Below are positions 19,122 through 29,183 of a stretch of DNA of 47,287 nucleotides, piece after piece. The stretch comes from Nocardia thailandica NBRC 100428 (GTDB lineage Bacteria > Actinomycetota > Actinomycetes > Mycobacteriales > Mycobacteriaceae). The stretch spans positions 1 through 47,287 of the forward strand of contig NZ_BAGK01000162.1 in NCBI RefSeq assembly GCF_000308795.1. Direction: 5' to 3'. A model generated the notes under the pieces. It saw only the letters and a program-made list of their open reading frames with translations, was not told the DNA's origin and made no database searches. The translations under genes and the position numbers were made by a program. Every line of letters begins with the position of its first letter. The stretch's first letter is position 1.

Positions 19122-19826
19122 TTATTCGCCGCCGAGCCGGCGGCGGTCGCGCTCCTCGGCCTCGGCCGCCGCGATGCGCCGCTGTTCCTCGGCGGCCAGC
19201 TGAAGCGCCGTGCGGCTCCACACGACCCGGACCCAGTGGAAGGTCAGCACGATGATCGCCACGGTGCCGAGGATCAGCCCGATGCCCGGCCCCGCGCCGA
19301 CGTAGTTGCCGAGACCGGGGGTCTGGCGGTGCCAGATCGAGAGCACGCCGAAGACGCTGCCGACGGCGGAGCCCGCGCAGGCGATCCAGGCCAGCGTCCA
19401 GCGCCGGGTCATCAGCGCCAGCAGCGAGAACCCGATCCCGAAGATCACCACGAACCACACGAACAGCCGCGAGGGCAGGCCGATGTGCTCGTCCTGGGCG
19501 ACCTGGGTGTCGAGCAGCACGTCGAAGCCGCGCGCGGCGCCCGCGTGCGGCAGCACCAGGGAGACCAGCAGCGCGAACACCGCGCCCGCCACCACCATGG
19601 CGCGGGCGCCGGGATCGATCTCCCCGGCGATGCGCTTCTCCACGGCGTCGAGTTCGCTGCGGTACTCCGCGAAGGTCCGCTCGTCGTTACTGCTACCCGT
19701 GTTCACCGCGTCGTCGCTCCCGTCGTCCGGTCGGTCGCCGTCTCGTCCGCCACCCACTGTGCCATCCGTGCGGCCGGGCTCGTCATCCGACCCACTACGG
19801 CCGGTAGTAGAGCCGCCGTCGCTCAC
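19122..19826 (-). CDS. four-helix membrane protein, Rv2732c-type
   Basis: The GTG at 19826 overlaps the miaB stop (GTGA), giving 234 residues; a later GTG near 19705 would remove an acidic, Gly/Asp-rich disordered region of about 40 residues. After [21 protein letters not shown] come four transmembrane helices: [56 protein letters not shown] and [19 protein letters not shown] charged C-terminal tail follows. It is the positional equivalent of Rv2732c, next to miaB in M. tuberculosis. Function unknown; the coupling to miaB suggests co-expression. Confidence 0.78.
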   Translation of the reverse strand: MSDGGSTTGRSGSDDEPGRTDGTVGGGRDGDRPDDGSDDAVNTGSSNDERTFAEYRSELDAVEKRIAGEIDPGARAMVVAGAVFALLVSLVLPHAGAARGFDVLLDTQVAQDEHIGLPSRLFVWFVVIFGIGFSLLALMTRRWTLAWIACAGSAVGSVFGVLSIWHRQTPGLGNYVGAGPGIGLILGTVAIIVLTFHWVRVVWSRTALQLAAEEQRRIAAAEAEERDRRRLGGE

Positions 19827-21370
19827 GATCCGCAGCCCGTCGAGCAGCCTGCGGCCACCGGCTCGGCCGCGGGCGCGCCGATCCGCGGCAGCCCGAGCCC
19901 GACCCCGATCGGCGCGGTCTTGGGCGTGACGCCCCGCTCGTGGGCGTCCCCGGCGCGCGTGCGGCGGTGGGTGTGCACCGGCCCGTCGGCGATCAGGTGG
20001 TGCGGCGCGGCCTCGGTGATGTCGACGGTGACGATGTCGCCCGGGCGGATGCCCGCCTCCGGCGCGGGCCGGAAGTGCACCAGCCTGCCGTCGCGGGCCC
20101 GGCCGCTCATGCGGGCGGTCGCCGCGTTCTTCTTGCCCGCGCCCTCGGCCACCAGCAACTCGACCCGGGTGCCGATCAGCGCCTGGTTCTCCTCGAGGGA
20201 GATCTGTTCCTGCAGGGCGATGAGCCGGTCGTAGCGCTCCTGGACGACCTGCTTGGGCAGCTGATCGGGCAGGTCGGCGGCCGGGGTGCCGGGCCGCTTG
20301 GAGTACTGGAAGGTGAAGGCGCTGGTGAACCGCGCCTGCCGGACCACGTCGAGGGTGGCCTGGAAGTCCTCCTCGGTCTCGCCGGGGAAGCCGACGATGA
20401 TGTCGGTGGTGATGGCCGCGTGCGGCATGGCCGCGCGCACCTTCTCGATGATCCCGAGGAACTTCGCCGAGCGGTAGGAGCGCCGCATGGCCTTGAGCAC
20501 CCGGTCCGAGCCGGACTGCAGCGGCATGTGCAGCTGCGGGCAGATGGCGGGCGTCTGCGCCATGGCCTCGATGACGTCGTCGGTGAACTCGGCCGGGTGC
20601 GGCGAGGTGAACCGGACCCGCTCCAGCCCCTCGATCGTCCCGCAGGCGCGCAGCAGCCGGGCGAAGGCGCCGCGGTCGCGGGGCTGCTCGGGGTCGACGA
20701 AGTTCACGCCGTAGGAGTTGACGTTCTGCCCGAGCAGGGTCACCTCGAGCACACCCTGGTCGACCAGGGCCTGCACCTCGGCGAGCACGTCGCCGGGCCG
20801 CCGGTCGACCTCCTTGCCGCGCAGCGACGGCACGATACAGAAGGTGCAGGTGTTGTTGCAGCCCACCGAGATCGACACCCAGCCCGCGTACGCCGACTCG
20901 CGCTTGGCGGGCAGCGTGGAGGGGAAGGCCTCGAGCGACTCGAGGATCTCGACCTGGGCCTCCTCGTTGTGGCGGGCACGCTCGAGCAGCACCGGAAGGG
21001 AGCCGATGTTGTGGGTGCCGAACACCACGTCGACCCACGGCGCCTTGCGCACGACGGTGTCGCGGTCCTTCTGCGCCAGGCAGCCGCCGACGGCGATCTG
21101 CATGCCCGGACGCTCGGCCTTCACCGGCGCGAGGTGGCCGAGCGTGCCGTAGAGCTTGTTGTCGGCGTTCTCGCGGACCGCGCAGGTGTTGAACACCACC
21201 AGGTCGGCCTGCGACCCCGGCGCCGCCTTGACGTACCCCGCGTCCTCGAGCAGCCCGGACAGGCGCTCGGAGTCGTGTACGTTCATCTGGCAGCCGAAGG
21301 TGCGGACCTCGTAGCTGCGGGCCCCGGCGGTCTCCGCTGCGCCGGTGACGGTCTGTCCGTTCGAATCCAC
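19823..21370 (-). CDS. miaB: tRNA-2-methylthio-N6-dimethylallyladenosine synthase MiaB
   Basis: The GTG at 21370 (VDSNGQ) gives 515 residues; the ORF is open further upstream but the extra part is not conserved-looking. The N-terminal domain has Cys in [25 protein letters not shown] and VGGCLAQKD, which bind the second [4Fe-4S] cluster. The radical SAM motif is [12 protein letters not shown]. Substrate-binding segments [18 protein letters not shown] and [16 protein letters not shown] follow. A TRAM domain lies near residues 395-465, then an extra tail of about 50 residues. It adds a methylthio group to i6A37 in tRNA, the product of MiaA, also encoded here. Confidence 0.96.
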   Translation of the reverse strand: MDSNGQTVTGAAETAGARSYEVRTFGCQMNVHDSERLSGLLEDAGYVKAAPGSQADLVVFNTCAVRENADNKLYGTLGHLAPVKAERPGMQIAVGGCLAQKDRDTVVRKAPWVDVVFGTHNIGSLPVLLERARHNEEAQVEILESLEAFPSTLPAKRESAYAGWVSISVGCNNTCTFCIVPSLRGKEVDRRPGDVLAEVQALVDQGVLEVTLLGQNVNSYGVNFVDPEQPRDRGAFARLLRACGTIEGLERVRFTSPHPAEFTDDVIEAMAQTPAICPQLHMPLQSGSDRVLKAMRRSYRSAKFLGIIEKVRAAMPHAAITTDIIVGFPGETEEDFQATLDVVRQARFTSAFTFQYSKRPGTPAADLPDQLPKQVVQERYDRLIALQEQISLEENQALIGTRVELLVAEGAGKKNAATARMSGRARDGRLVHFRPAPEAGIRPGDIVTVDITEAAPHHLIADGPVHTHRRTRAGDAHERGVTPKTAPIGVGLGLPRIGAPAAEPVAAGCSTGCGS

Positions 21371-21529
21371 CTGTCCAGGGTACGGGGGTGCCCCGGTGTG
21401 GTCTGCGCCGCATCCGGCTCGGCCGCCGCGCGGGCATCGCGGGCGATACCAGCAGGTAACCGGTACGTGACGATTCGGCATGCCGCATCGGTGTGTCGCC
21501 GAAATCAGGGCAAAACCCCGGATTGGGCC

Positions 21530-21535
21530 TAAGGT
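21530..21535 (+). promoter_or_regulatory. -10 element of the gluABCD operon
   Basis: TAAGGT fits TANNNT and lies 8 bases before the gluA ATG at 21544, so the leader would be absent or only a few bases. No clear -35 is seen. It is the only good candidate in the 173-bp miaB-gluA intergenic region. Confidence 0.35.
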
Positions 21536-21543
21536 TTCAGAGC

Positions 21544-22332
<789 letters not shown>

Positions 22333-22370
22333 CGGCCTCGACGACACCACTAGAGGGAGAAGGACACTCG

Positions 22371-23210
22371 ATGAGGATCACCCGTTCCATCCGCACCGGT
22401 GCGGGCGCCGCGGTGCTGGCGCTGGCGGTTTCGCTGACCGCGGCCTGTGGCGGCGGCGGCGACAAGACCGCCCTGGAGAACGCCCAGGACGGCAAGCTGA
22501 CCATCGGCATCAAGTTCGATCAGCCGGGCCTCGGCCTGCGCAACGCCGACGGCACCTACAGCGGGTTCGACGTCGACGTCGCCAAGTACGTCGCGGGCAA
22601 GCTCGGCGTGCAGCCGGACAAGATCACGTTCAAGGAGTCGCCGTCGGGCCAGCGCGAGACGCTGATCGACAACCGCCAGGTCGACTTCATCGTGGCGACC
22701 TACTCGATCACCGACGCGCGCAAGCAGAAGGTCGACTTCGCCGGCCCCTACTACCAGGCCGGGCAGTCCTTCCTCGTCAAGGCCGACAACACCACCATCA
22801 CCGGCCCGGAATCGATCGCGGGCAAGACCGTGTGCTCGGTGAAGGGCTCGACCCCGGCCCAGAACATCGAGAAGAACTACCCGCAGGCCCAGCTGCAGAC
22901 CTACGACACGTACTCGCTGTGCCTGGACGGTCTCAACAGCGGTTCCATCGACGCGGTCACCACCGACGACATCATCCTGGCCGGCTACGCCTCGCAGTCG
23001 CCGGGCAAGTACAAGGTCGTCGGCAAGCCGTTCACGGTGGAGAAGTACGGCATCGGCCTGAAGAAGGGCGACACCGAGCTGCGCGCCAAGATCAACGACG
23101 CGATCGAGGCGATGATCGCCGACGGCAGCTGGGACAAGGCGTTCCAGTCCAACGTCGGCCAGGCCGCGAGCTACCCGACCCCGCCCGCGCCCCAGGTCGA
23201 CCGCTACTGA
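22371..23210 (+). CDS. gluB: glutamate ABC transporter, substrate-binding lipoprotein
   Basis: A 279-residue lipoprotein: basic start MRITRSIR, hydrophobic core, lipobox LTAAC with Cys at about residue 26, then Gly-rich linker. The body is a type II periplasmic-binding fold of the SBP_bac_3 family: LTIGIKFDQPG, SGFDVDVAKYVA, RQVDFIVATYSITDARKQKVDFAGPYYQAG and AVTTDDIILAGYA. It should bind glutamate (or aspartate/glutamine-like acids) outside the membrane and deliver it to GluC/D. GAGGGAGAAGG is a strong ribosome site. A stable hairpin immediately follows, which probably limits read-through into gluC. Confidence 0.93.
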   Translation: MRITRSIRTGAGAAVLALAVSLTAACGGGGDKTALENAQDGKLTIGIKFDQPGLGLRNADGTYSGFDVDVAKYVAGKLGVQPDKITFKESPSGQRETLIDNRQVDFIVATYSITDARKQKVDFAGPYYQAGQSFLVKADNTTITGPESIAGKTVCSVKGSTPAQNIEKNYPQAQLQTYDTYSLCLDGLNSGSIDAVTTDDIILAGYASQSPGKYKVVGKPFTVEKYGIGLKKGDTELRAKINDAIEAMIADGSWDKAFQSNVGQAASYPTPPAPQVDRY

Positions 23211-23216
23211 TCCGTC

Positions 23217-23256
23217 CCGGTGCCCGGCCCCGCCGCGCGGCGGGGCCGGGCACCGG
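23217..23256 (+). terminator. intra-operon hairpin between gluB and gluC
   Basis: CCGGTGCCCGGCCCCGCC pairs perfectly with GGCGGGGCCGGGCACCGG around a GCGC loop, an 18-bp nearly all-GC stem starting 7 bases after the gluB stop. No U tract follows. It could attenuate transcription or protect the 3' end of a gluAB transcript, so that the binding protein is made in excess of the permeases. Confidence 0.8.
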
Positions 23257-23298
23257 CCGCGGTAGCGGCCCTCGAGTCCCGATCGGAGGCCAACCCTC

Positions 23299-23970
23299 GT
23301 GTTCGACATAATCTCGGAGTACCAGGACCAGCTGATCGACGCGTTCTGGATGACCATCAAGCTGACCGTGTTCTCCGCGATCGGCGCCCTGGTGCTCGGC
23401 ACGATCGTCGCCGGGATGCGGGTGTCCCCCGTGCCGGTGGCGCGCTGGGTCGGCACCGCCTACGTCAACATCTTCCGCAACACCCCGCTCACCCTGATCC
23501 TGGTGTTCTGCTCGATCGGCCTGTACTCCTCGCTGAAGCTGGATCTGGGCGCCACCTCGCTGGCGCAGATCAACTTCCGCTGGGCGATCGTCGGCCTGAG
23601 CGTGTACACCGGCGCGTTCGTGTGCGAGTCGCTGCGCGCGGGCATCAACACCGTGCACATGGGCCAGTCCGAGGCGGGCCGTTCCCTCGGCCTGACCTTC
23701 ACCCAGAACCTGCGGCTGATCGTGTTGCCGCAGGCGTTCCGCGCGGTGATCGCGCCGCTGGGCAGCGTGCTGATCGCGCTGACCAAGAACACCACCGTCG
23801 CCTCGGCCATCAGTGTCGCCGAGGCGTCGTTCCTGATGTCGAAGATGATCGAGACCGAGGCGGCGATCGTCACCGTCGGCGCGATCTTCATGATCGGCTT
23901 CGTCATCCTGACCCTGCCGACGGGTCTGCTGTTCGGATATCTCGCCAAGCGCTGGGAGGTCGCCCGATGA
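23299..23970 (+). CDS. gluC: glutamate ABC transporter, permease subunit
   Basis: A 223-residue permease with GTG start at 23299 and the ribosome site CGGAGG. About five transmembrane helices are visible. The family amino-acid permease segment FWMTIKLTVFSAIGALVLGT begins the protein; VNIFRNTPLTLIL and the EAA loop GQSEAGRSLGLTFTQNLRLIVLPQAFR (the contact to the ATPase) are intact. Pairs with GluD. The gluC stop overlaps the gluD start (ATGA), ensuring equal synthesis. Confidence 0.92.
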   Translation: MFDIISEYQDQLIDAFWMTIKLTVFSAIGALVLGTIVAGMRVSPVPVARWVGTAYVNIFRNTPLTLILVFCSIGLYSSLKLDLGATSLAQINFRWAIVGLSVYTGAFVCESLRAGINTVHMGQSEAGRSLGLTFTQNLRLIVLPQAFRAVIAPLGSVLIALTKNTTVASAISVAEASFLMSKMIETEAAIVTVGAIFMIGFVILTLPTGLLFGYLAKRWEVAR

Positions 23971-24848
23971 CCCGCGAAGCCTCGGTCCTCTACGACGCGC
24001 CGGGCCCGAAGGCCAAGGTCCGCAACGTCATCTACTCGGTGATCGTCGCGGTCGCGGTGGTCGCCGCGCTCGCCTACGTCTACCGCGGACTCGCCGATCA
24101 GGGCCAGTTCGACGCCGACAAGTGGAAGCCGTTCCTCGAGGCCGACATCTGGAAGACCTACCTGCTGCCCGGTCTGCAGGGAACCCTCACCGCCGCGGTC
24201 CTGTCGATCGTGTTCGCCCTGGTCCTCGGCATGCTGTTCGGCGTCCTGCGGCTGTCCGACCACCGCGCGGTGCGCTGGATCGCGGGCGCCTTCGTCGAGG
24301 TCGCCCGGGCGATCCCGGTGCTGGTCCTGATGATCTTCCTGTACGCGCTCTACGCCGAGTACGACGTCTTCCAGTCCGACTACCTCGCCCTCGGCGCGGT
24401 GGTGACCGCGCTGACGATCTACAACTCCGCGGTGATCGCCGACATCGTGCGCGCGGGCATCCGCTCCCTGCCGCGCGGCCAGACCGAGGCCGCGGTGGCC
24501 CTCGGCCTGCGCAAGGGCCAGCTGATGCGGCTGATCCTGCTGCCCCAGGCCGTCACCGCCATGCTGCCCGCCCTGATCTCCCAGATGGTCGTCGCCCTGA
24601 AGGACTCCGCCCTCGGCTACGTCATCACCTACGAGGAACTGGTCCGCAACGGCCTGCAACTCGGCGCCGCCGAGCGCAACACCATCCCGGCCCTGATCGT
24701 GGTCGCGATCATCATGATCGCCCTGAACATGACGCTGTCGCAGGTGGCCACCCGCGTGGAGCGCCGCCTGCGCACGCGCAAGAAGGGCAAGGCCGTGGTC
24801 GCCGCCGACACCGTCCTCCCGGCGCCGGGCGTCGACATGGGCAAGTGA
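23967..24848 (+). CDS. gluD: glutamate ABC transporter, permease subunit
   Basis: A 293-residue permease starting at the ATG at 23967 inside the gluC stop. An N-terminal helix (VIYSVIVAVAVVAALAYVY) is followed by an external loop, then the permease core with VEVARAIPVLVLMIFLYAL and the EAA loop GQTEAAVALGLRKGQLMRLILLPQAV. The C-terminus is a basic tail RRLRTRKKGK. It is the last gene of the operon. A 10-bp hairpin begins 15 bp after its stop. Confidence 0.92.
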   Translation: MTREASVLYDAPGPKAKVRNVIYSVIVAVAVVAALAYVYRGLADQGQFDADKWKPFLEADIWKTYLLPGLQGTLTAAVLSIVFALVLGMLFGVLRLSDHRAVRWIAGAFVEVARAIPVLVLMIFLYALYAEYDVFQSDYLALGAVVTALTIYNSAVIADIVRAGIRSLPRGQTEAAVALGLRKGQLMRLILLPQAVTAMLPALISQMVVALKDSALGYVITYEELVRNGLQLGAAERNTIPALIVVAIIMIALNMTLSQVATRVERRLRTRKKGKAVVAADTVLPAPGVDMGK

Positions 24849-24862
24849 CCCCTCTATTGCGT

Positions 24863-24895
24863 GTGGGGCGCCACGACGACGCCGCGGCGCCCCAC
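24863..24895 (+). terminator. hairpin after gluD
   Basis: GTGGGGCGCC (24863-24872) pairs with GGCGCCCCAC (24886-24895) across a 13-base loop. It lies between the convergent stops of gluD (24848) and the hypothetical gene (24906), so it may act in both directions. Confidence 0.65.
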
Positions 24896-24905
24896 CGCGC
24901 GCAGG

Positions 24906-25448
24906 TCACCGGCCGCCGAGCTGATTCTGATACTGGCTGACCAGTCCCCGGTATGCGCTGTTCGACGGAGCGTCCAGATCGATCGCGCGCATCCCTATGA
25001 CAACCTTCCGGCCGGCGACCTTCGACCAGCCGTCCTGATCGACGTCGAGTTCTGAGATGATGGCTTCGATCAGCTCATCGATCAACGCGTCGTCGACGTA
25101 GACGCTCAACCTGCACTCGATCGGCGTCCGAGCCGGATCGTACGCGCCACCCCAAGCACGCTGCGCGAACTCATCGATGTCCGGAATCGGACCGAAGCTC
25201 GTATAGCACGGGATGCGGTTCGTCCCACCGATCCGATGCACGCCGGCCTCCAGCGCGAGAGCTACCGGGTGTATTCCCGTATCTCCCGGTGCATCGGGCC
25301 CGGCGAGATCGGGCCGCCCGAGCCCGACCGTGAACTCCCAGACGCCGCGATCGTCTTCCATTCGTTCTCCCACTTCTTCGACGAACTCTCGGTTCGGCAG
25401 TGCTTCACTGTGCGTCCTTGCGAAGCATCCGCTTGCGCCGTGTTCCAT
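24906..25448 (-). CDS. hypothetical protein, possibly the displaced C-terminal part of a secreted protein
   Basis: An intact 180-residue frame beginning at the ATG at 25448, with GAGAAGGA as ribosome site. I do not recognise a family. It is acidic at the end of the domain: ECRLSVYVDDALIDELIEAI then ISELDVDQDGWSKVAGRKVV. Other recognisable parts are GVWEFTVGLGRPD and IPCYTSFGPIPDIDEFA. It has no membrane segment. Base composition and third-position GC are lower than in neighbouring operons. The same frame remains open upstream. Adding one G to the six-G tract at 25529-25534 would join it to the signal peptide that starts at 25609 and give a 234-residue exported protein. Either it is a separate cytosolic protein or half of a broken or phase-variable gene. 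Confidence 0.5.
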   Translation of the reverse strand: MEHGASGCFARTHSEALPNREFVEEVGERMEDDRGVWEFTVGLGRPDLAGPDAPGDTGIHPVALALEAGVHRIGGTNRIPCYTSFGPIPDIDEFAQRAWGGAYDPARTPIECRLSVYVDDALIDELIEAIISELDVDQDGWSKVAGRKVVIGMRAIDLDAPSNSAYRGLVSQYQNQLGGR

Positions 25449-25609
25449 GCGTCCTTCTCGGCGAGATCTCTGGTCTTCCCGCTCGCTCGAACCCGCCGGA
25501 CTGTGCACCTGGGTCGTCCCAGCCGCAGCCCCCCTACGGCGATCGCCCCGAACGTACTCGCAATCGCCAACGTCGCGATCACACGCCGAGCCACTGCCAT
25601 GACCTTCAT
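25262..25609 (-). CDS. signal-peptide-bearing ORF, out of frame with the gene it overlaps
   Basis: The ATG at 25609 has an excellent ribosome site (GGGAGGA) and opens a typical export signal (MKVMAVARR then VIATLAIASTFGAIAVGG). At the G-run (25529-25534) the frame can continue in three ways. As sequenced it gives a 115-residue, Lys/Arg-rich product ending at 25262. One extra G joins it to the frame of the 24906-25448 gene (VGGAAAGTTQVHS). One fewer G gives a lipobox-like VGGC and stops about 40 codons later. The signal peptide is likely real; which downstream frame belongs to it cannot be settled from this sequence alone. Confidence 0.4.
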   Translation of the reverse strand: MKVMAVARRVIATLAIASTFGAIAVGGLRLGRPRCTVRRVRASGKTRDLAEKDAWNTAQADASQGRTVKHCRTESSSKKWENEWKTIAASGSSRSGSGGPISPGPMHREIREYTR

Positions 25610-25950
25610 CGTTCCTCCCGGTTCGACAGCTTCTCGCTCGCAAGCCCGCCGGTATCGAGTTCAACCACGGGGGAACCGGCGGGCTCGGTTCGCCCGGCAT
25701 CATCGAGATCGTAGGCATCGACAACGCCGGGGCCGAGTTCGGTGAACAAATGGGGGTCCGCCTGTCCAGCCGCGCCAGTTCTGCGGATGCCACCGAGTTC
25801 CCCGCAGGAGACACGCCCGACCTGACCATGCCCGAGCACCGCGAAACCGCCGTCCGCGCGATCATCGACCGAAGCGCCGGAATCCTGACCGAGCTCGACC
25901 AGAATGTTCGGTACGGAACCCAGGAGAATCAGACTCCGAAGCTGGCTGGG
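25603..25950 (+). pseudogene. 5'-truncated reading frame of unknown family
   Basis: From just after a TGA at 25600 the plus strand reads as coding-like sequence (KPAGIEFNHGGTGGLG, GIIEIVGIDNAGAEFGEQ, PEHRETAVRAIIDRSAGILT) with good third-position GC. It continues in frame into the DUF3558 lipoprotein at 25951. There is no start codon in its first 49 codons; the first ATG is at 25750. Its beginning abuts the start of the minus-strand secreted-protein gene. It therefore looks like the C-terminal remnant of a gene normally upstream of the DUF3558 gene, cut at about 25603-25620. I do not recognise the family. Confidence 0.35.
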
Positions 25951-26330
25951 ATGACCGGCGCCCGGAAGTTCGGAGTCGGAGTCACCGGGTTGACAGGGAT
26001 CGCGATCTCCCTGGCGCTCAGCGGATGTGGTGATCAGCAGAGCCGGCCGCCGACCGCCTGGCACGATGTCGACGCGTGCGCGCTGGTGAGCGCGGCGAGG
26101 TCGCGGAGATCGACAACAGCACCTCCGCCGAGACCGTCGTCCGGCCGGAGCGGTGGCGGGAGGACTACGCGGTGGGCTGCCGGTGGCAGGCCGCGAGCCG
26201 GGAGCGGTTCCTCGGCATCGAGATCCGGCCCGCGGGCCCTGATACGGCGTCGACCGCGGGGCCCTTCGTGCGCGACCTCACCGTCGCCGGGCATCCGGGG
26301 CGGGTCACCGAGGACCGGGTGCCCGCGCGA
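25951..26330 (+). pseudogene. DUF3558-type lipoprotein, frameshifted and 3'-truncated
   Basis: The ATG at 25951 begins a lipoprotein signal (MTGARK, hydrophobic stretch, lipobox LALSGC with Cys near residue 27). The sequence then has the DUF3558 hallmark DACALVSAA. At 26096 the frame shifts; inserting one base there continues as EVAEIDNSTSAETVV, VGCRWQAASRERFLGIEI and VRDLTVAGHPGRVTED. Both conserved Cys (DACAL, VGCRW) are present, but the C-terminal half is absent because the osmoprotectant-binding gene begins on the other strand at 26331. DUF3558 proteins are actinobacterial surface lipoproteins of unknown role. The copy is almost certainly non-functional. Confidence 0.55.
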
Positions 26331-27308
26331 TCACGGCAGGCGGACGAAGCCGTGCGCGACCATCCAGTCGCGGGCGACGTCGGCGGGTTCGCGGCCGTCG
26401 ACGTCGACCTGGCGGTTGAGTTCGGTGACGGCCTCGTTGGTGAGCAGGGCGGTGATGGGGGTGAGCAGGTCGACGACCTCGGGATGGGCGCGGGCGAAAT
26501 CGCTGCGCATGACGAGGGCGGCGTTGTACTTGGGGAAGAAGGCGCGGTCGTCGGTGAGCAGGACCAGGTCGAGGGCGGGGATGCGGCCGTCGGTGGCGGC
26601 GACGGAACCGAAGCGGCACTGTCCGCCGTCGGCGACCGCGGGGTAGACCAGGGCGTCCTGGACGATCTGCTTGCGGACCGTCCCGAGGTCTATCCCGTAC
26701 TTGCGGGCCATGCCGGGGTAGCCGTCCTGGCGGACGTTGAACTCGGTGCCGACGCAGGTCGCGGCGGCGCCGGGATCGCGGGCGATCAGGGCCGCGTAGT
26801 CGGACAGGGTGCGTACGCCGGTCTCGCGCTGGGTGCGGCTGCTGGTGACCAGGGCGTAGGTGTTGTTCACCGGGGCCATCGCCGCCCACACCATGTCGTG
26901 GGCGGCCAGGTCGGCGTCGCGCACGGCCTCGAACTGGCCGCGTTCGTCGGGGACGGGGGTCTCGTTGCCGAGGTAGTTGATCCAGCCGGTGCCGGTGTAG
27001 TCGAAGGCGATGTCGATCTGGCCGTGCAACTGGGCGTCGCGCAGGCTGTTGGAGCCCTGGATGTTGGTGAGGTCGCGGACGTTCGCGCCCGCCGCGGTGA
27101 GCGCGAACTCGAGGAGGTAGCCGAGGATGTTCTGCTCGCTGAAGTCCTTGGAACCCACCGTGATCGCGACGCCGGCCAGCCCGGGGACGGGCCCGATGCT
27201 GCCCGGCGCGACCGGCAGCGGCACCGCCGAGCCCGATTGCAGTCCGCAGCCGGCGAGCACCAGCACCCCGACGAGCGGCGCGATCCGCCGCCACCAGCCG
27301 TTCCTCAT
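26331..27308 (-). CDS. osmoprotectant (glycine betaine/choline-type) ABC transporter, substrate-binding lipoprotein
   Basis: A 325-residue lipoprotein starting at the ATG at 27308, which overlaps the upstream permease stop (ATGA). Signal and lipobox: MRNGWWRR, VGVLVLAGC (Cys near residue 21). The mature protein is an OpuAC/OpuC-type binding fold: ITVGSKDFSEQNILGYLLEF, GSNSLRDAQLHGQIDIAFDY-TGTGW, ATCVGTEFNVRQDGYPGM and LVLLTDDRAFFPKYNAALVM. It should capture a quaternary-ammonium osmolyte or a related solute at the outer membrane face. It is the last gene of a four-gene operon (permease, ATPase, permease, binding protein). Confidence 0.9.
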   Translation of the reverse strand: MRNGWWRRIAPLVGVLVLAGCGLQSGSAVPLPVAPGSIGPVPGLAGVAITVGSKDFSEQNILGYLLEFALTAAGANVRDLTNIQGSNSLRDAQLHGQIDIAFDYTGTGWINYLGNETPVPDERGQFEAVRDADLAAHDMVWAAMAPVNNTYALVTSSRTQRETGVRTLSDYAALIARDPGAAATCVGTEFNVRQDGYPGMARKYGIDLGTVRKQIVQDALVYPAVADGGQCRFGSVAATDGRIPALDLVLLTDDRAFFPKYNAALVMRSDFARAHPEVVDLLTPITALLTNEAVTELNRQVDVDGREPADVARDWMVAHGFVRLP

Positions 27309-28051
27309 CGCAACCCCCGTGGTCCCAGGAACTGTTCGGCCAGCGCGCCGAGCCAGTCGACGAGCAGCGCCAGCGACACCGCGAGCACCGCGCCGACGAC
27401 CAGGGTGACCGTGTCGCGCAGCTTGTAGCCGGTGTCGATGAGAATGCCGAGGCCGCCCGCGCTGACCAGGAACGACAGCGTGGCCGTGCCGACGGCGAGC
27501 ACCAGGGTGGTGCGCAGCCCGGCCAGGATGTAGGGCACGGCGAGGGGGAACTCGATGCGCCGCAACACGGTTCGCGGGCTCATCCCCTGCCCGCGCCCGG
27601 CGTCGACCAGCGCGGGGTCGACCTGCTGGAAGCCGAGGATGGTGTTGCGCAGCACCGGCAGCAGGGCGTAGAAGGCGATCGGGGCGACCCCGATCCAGAA
27701 ACCGGTCTGCGCGGTCCACAGGTAGCACAGGACGATCAGGCCGATGGCAGGCGCGGAGGCGCCCACGTTGGCGATGCCGACGATCACCGGCGCGAGCCGC
27801 CCGAACCCCGGGCGGGTGAGCAGGGTACCCAGCGGCACCGCGACCGCGACCACCACGACCGCCACGGTCACGGTGATCTGCAGATGCTGCCAGGTCACCT
27901 GGGCGACGTTGGCGGCGTTCAGGCTCGCCCGCTGGGTGGCGGTCAGGTCGCGGGTGAACGCCCAGACCAGCACACCCGCGGTCAGCGCGAGCACGATGGC
28001 GGGCTGCACGAGCAGCCGCAGGCGCTCGGACCGGGTTTCGGTGGCGTTCAT
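27305..28051 (-). CDS. osmoprotectant ABC transporter permease (second)
   Basis: A 248-residue permease of the OpuCB/OpuCD (ProW-like) type from the ATG at 28051. It has about six transmembrane helices. The EAA loop is VDAGRGQGMSPRTVLRRIEFPLAVPYILAG, and GGLGILIDTGYKLRDTVTLV is the usual C-terminal segment. It is linked to the ATPase gene through a 15-codon ORF that overlaps both. With the permease at 29180-29836 it would form the heterodimeric channel. Confidence 0.9.
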   Translation of the reverse strand: MNATETRSERLRLLVQPAIVLALTAGVLVWAFTRDLTATQRASLNAANVAQVTWQHLQITVTVAVVVVAVAVPLGTLLTRPGFGRLAPVIVGIANVGASAPAIGLIVLCYLWTAQTGFWIGVAPIAFYALLPVLRNTILGFQQVDPALVDAGRGQGMSPRTVLRRIEFPLAVPYILAGLRTTLVLAVGTATLSFLVSAGGLGILIDTGYKLRDTVTLVVGAVLAVSLALLVDWLGALAEQFLGPRGLR

Positions 28052-28091
28052 CGCCGCGCCCCGCCGGTCCGGGCGCCGCGCCGTGGCGCGG

Positions 28092-28095
<4 letters not shown>
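28048..28095 (-). CDS. 15-residue linking ORF between ATPase and permease genes
   Basis: ATG at 28095 overlaps the ATPase stop (ATGA), and its own TGA overlaps the permease ATG at 28051 (ATGA again). The peptide is [15 protein letters not shown]. This gives an unbroken chain of stop-start overlaps, so ribosomes could move from ATPase to permease across the 40-bp gap. It is probably a coupling device or chance, rather than a functional peptide. Confidence 0.3.

Positions 28096-29179
<1,084 letters not shown>

Positions 29180-29183
<4 letters not shown>

Noticed and set aside
25606..26064. A 152-codon minus-strand frame across the degenerate patch
   Set aside because: The plus strand reads better there: a lipoprotein signal, lipobox and DUF3558 motif, and higher third-position GC.
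26076..27428. The long plus-strand frame continuing the DUF3558 remnant
   Set aside because: Beyond 26330 it is antisense to the osmoprotectant-binding gene; only the part before that resembles DUF3558.
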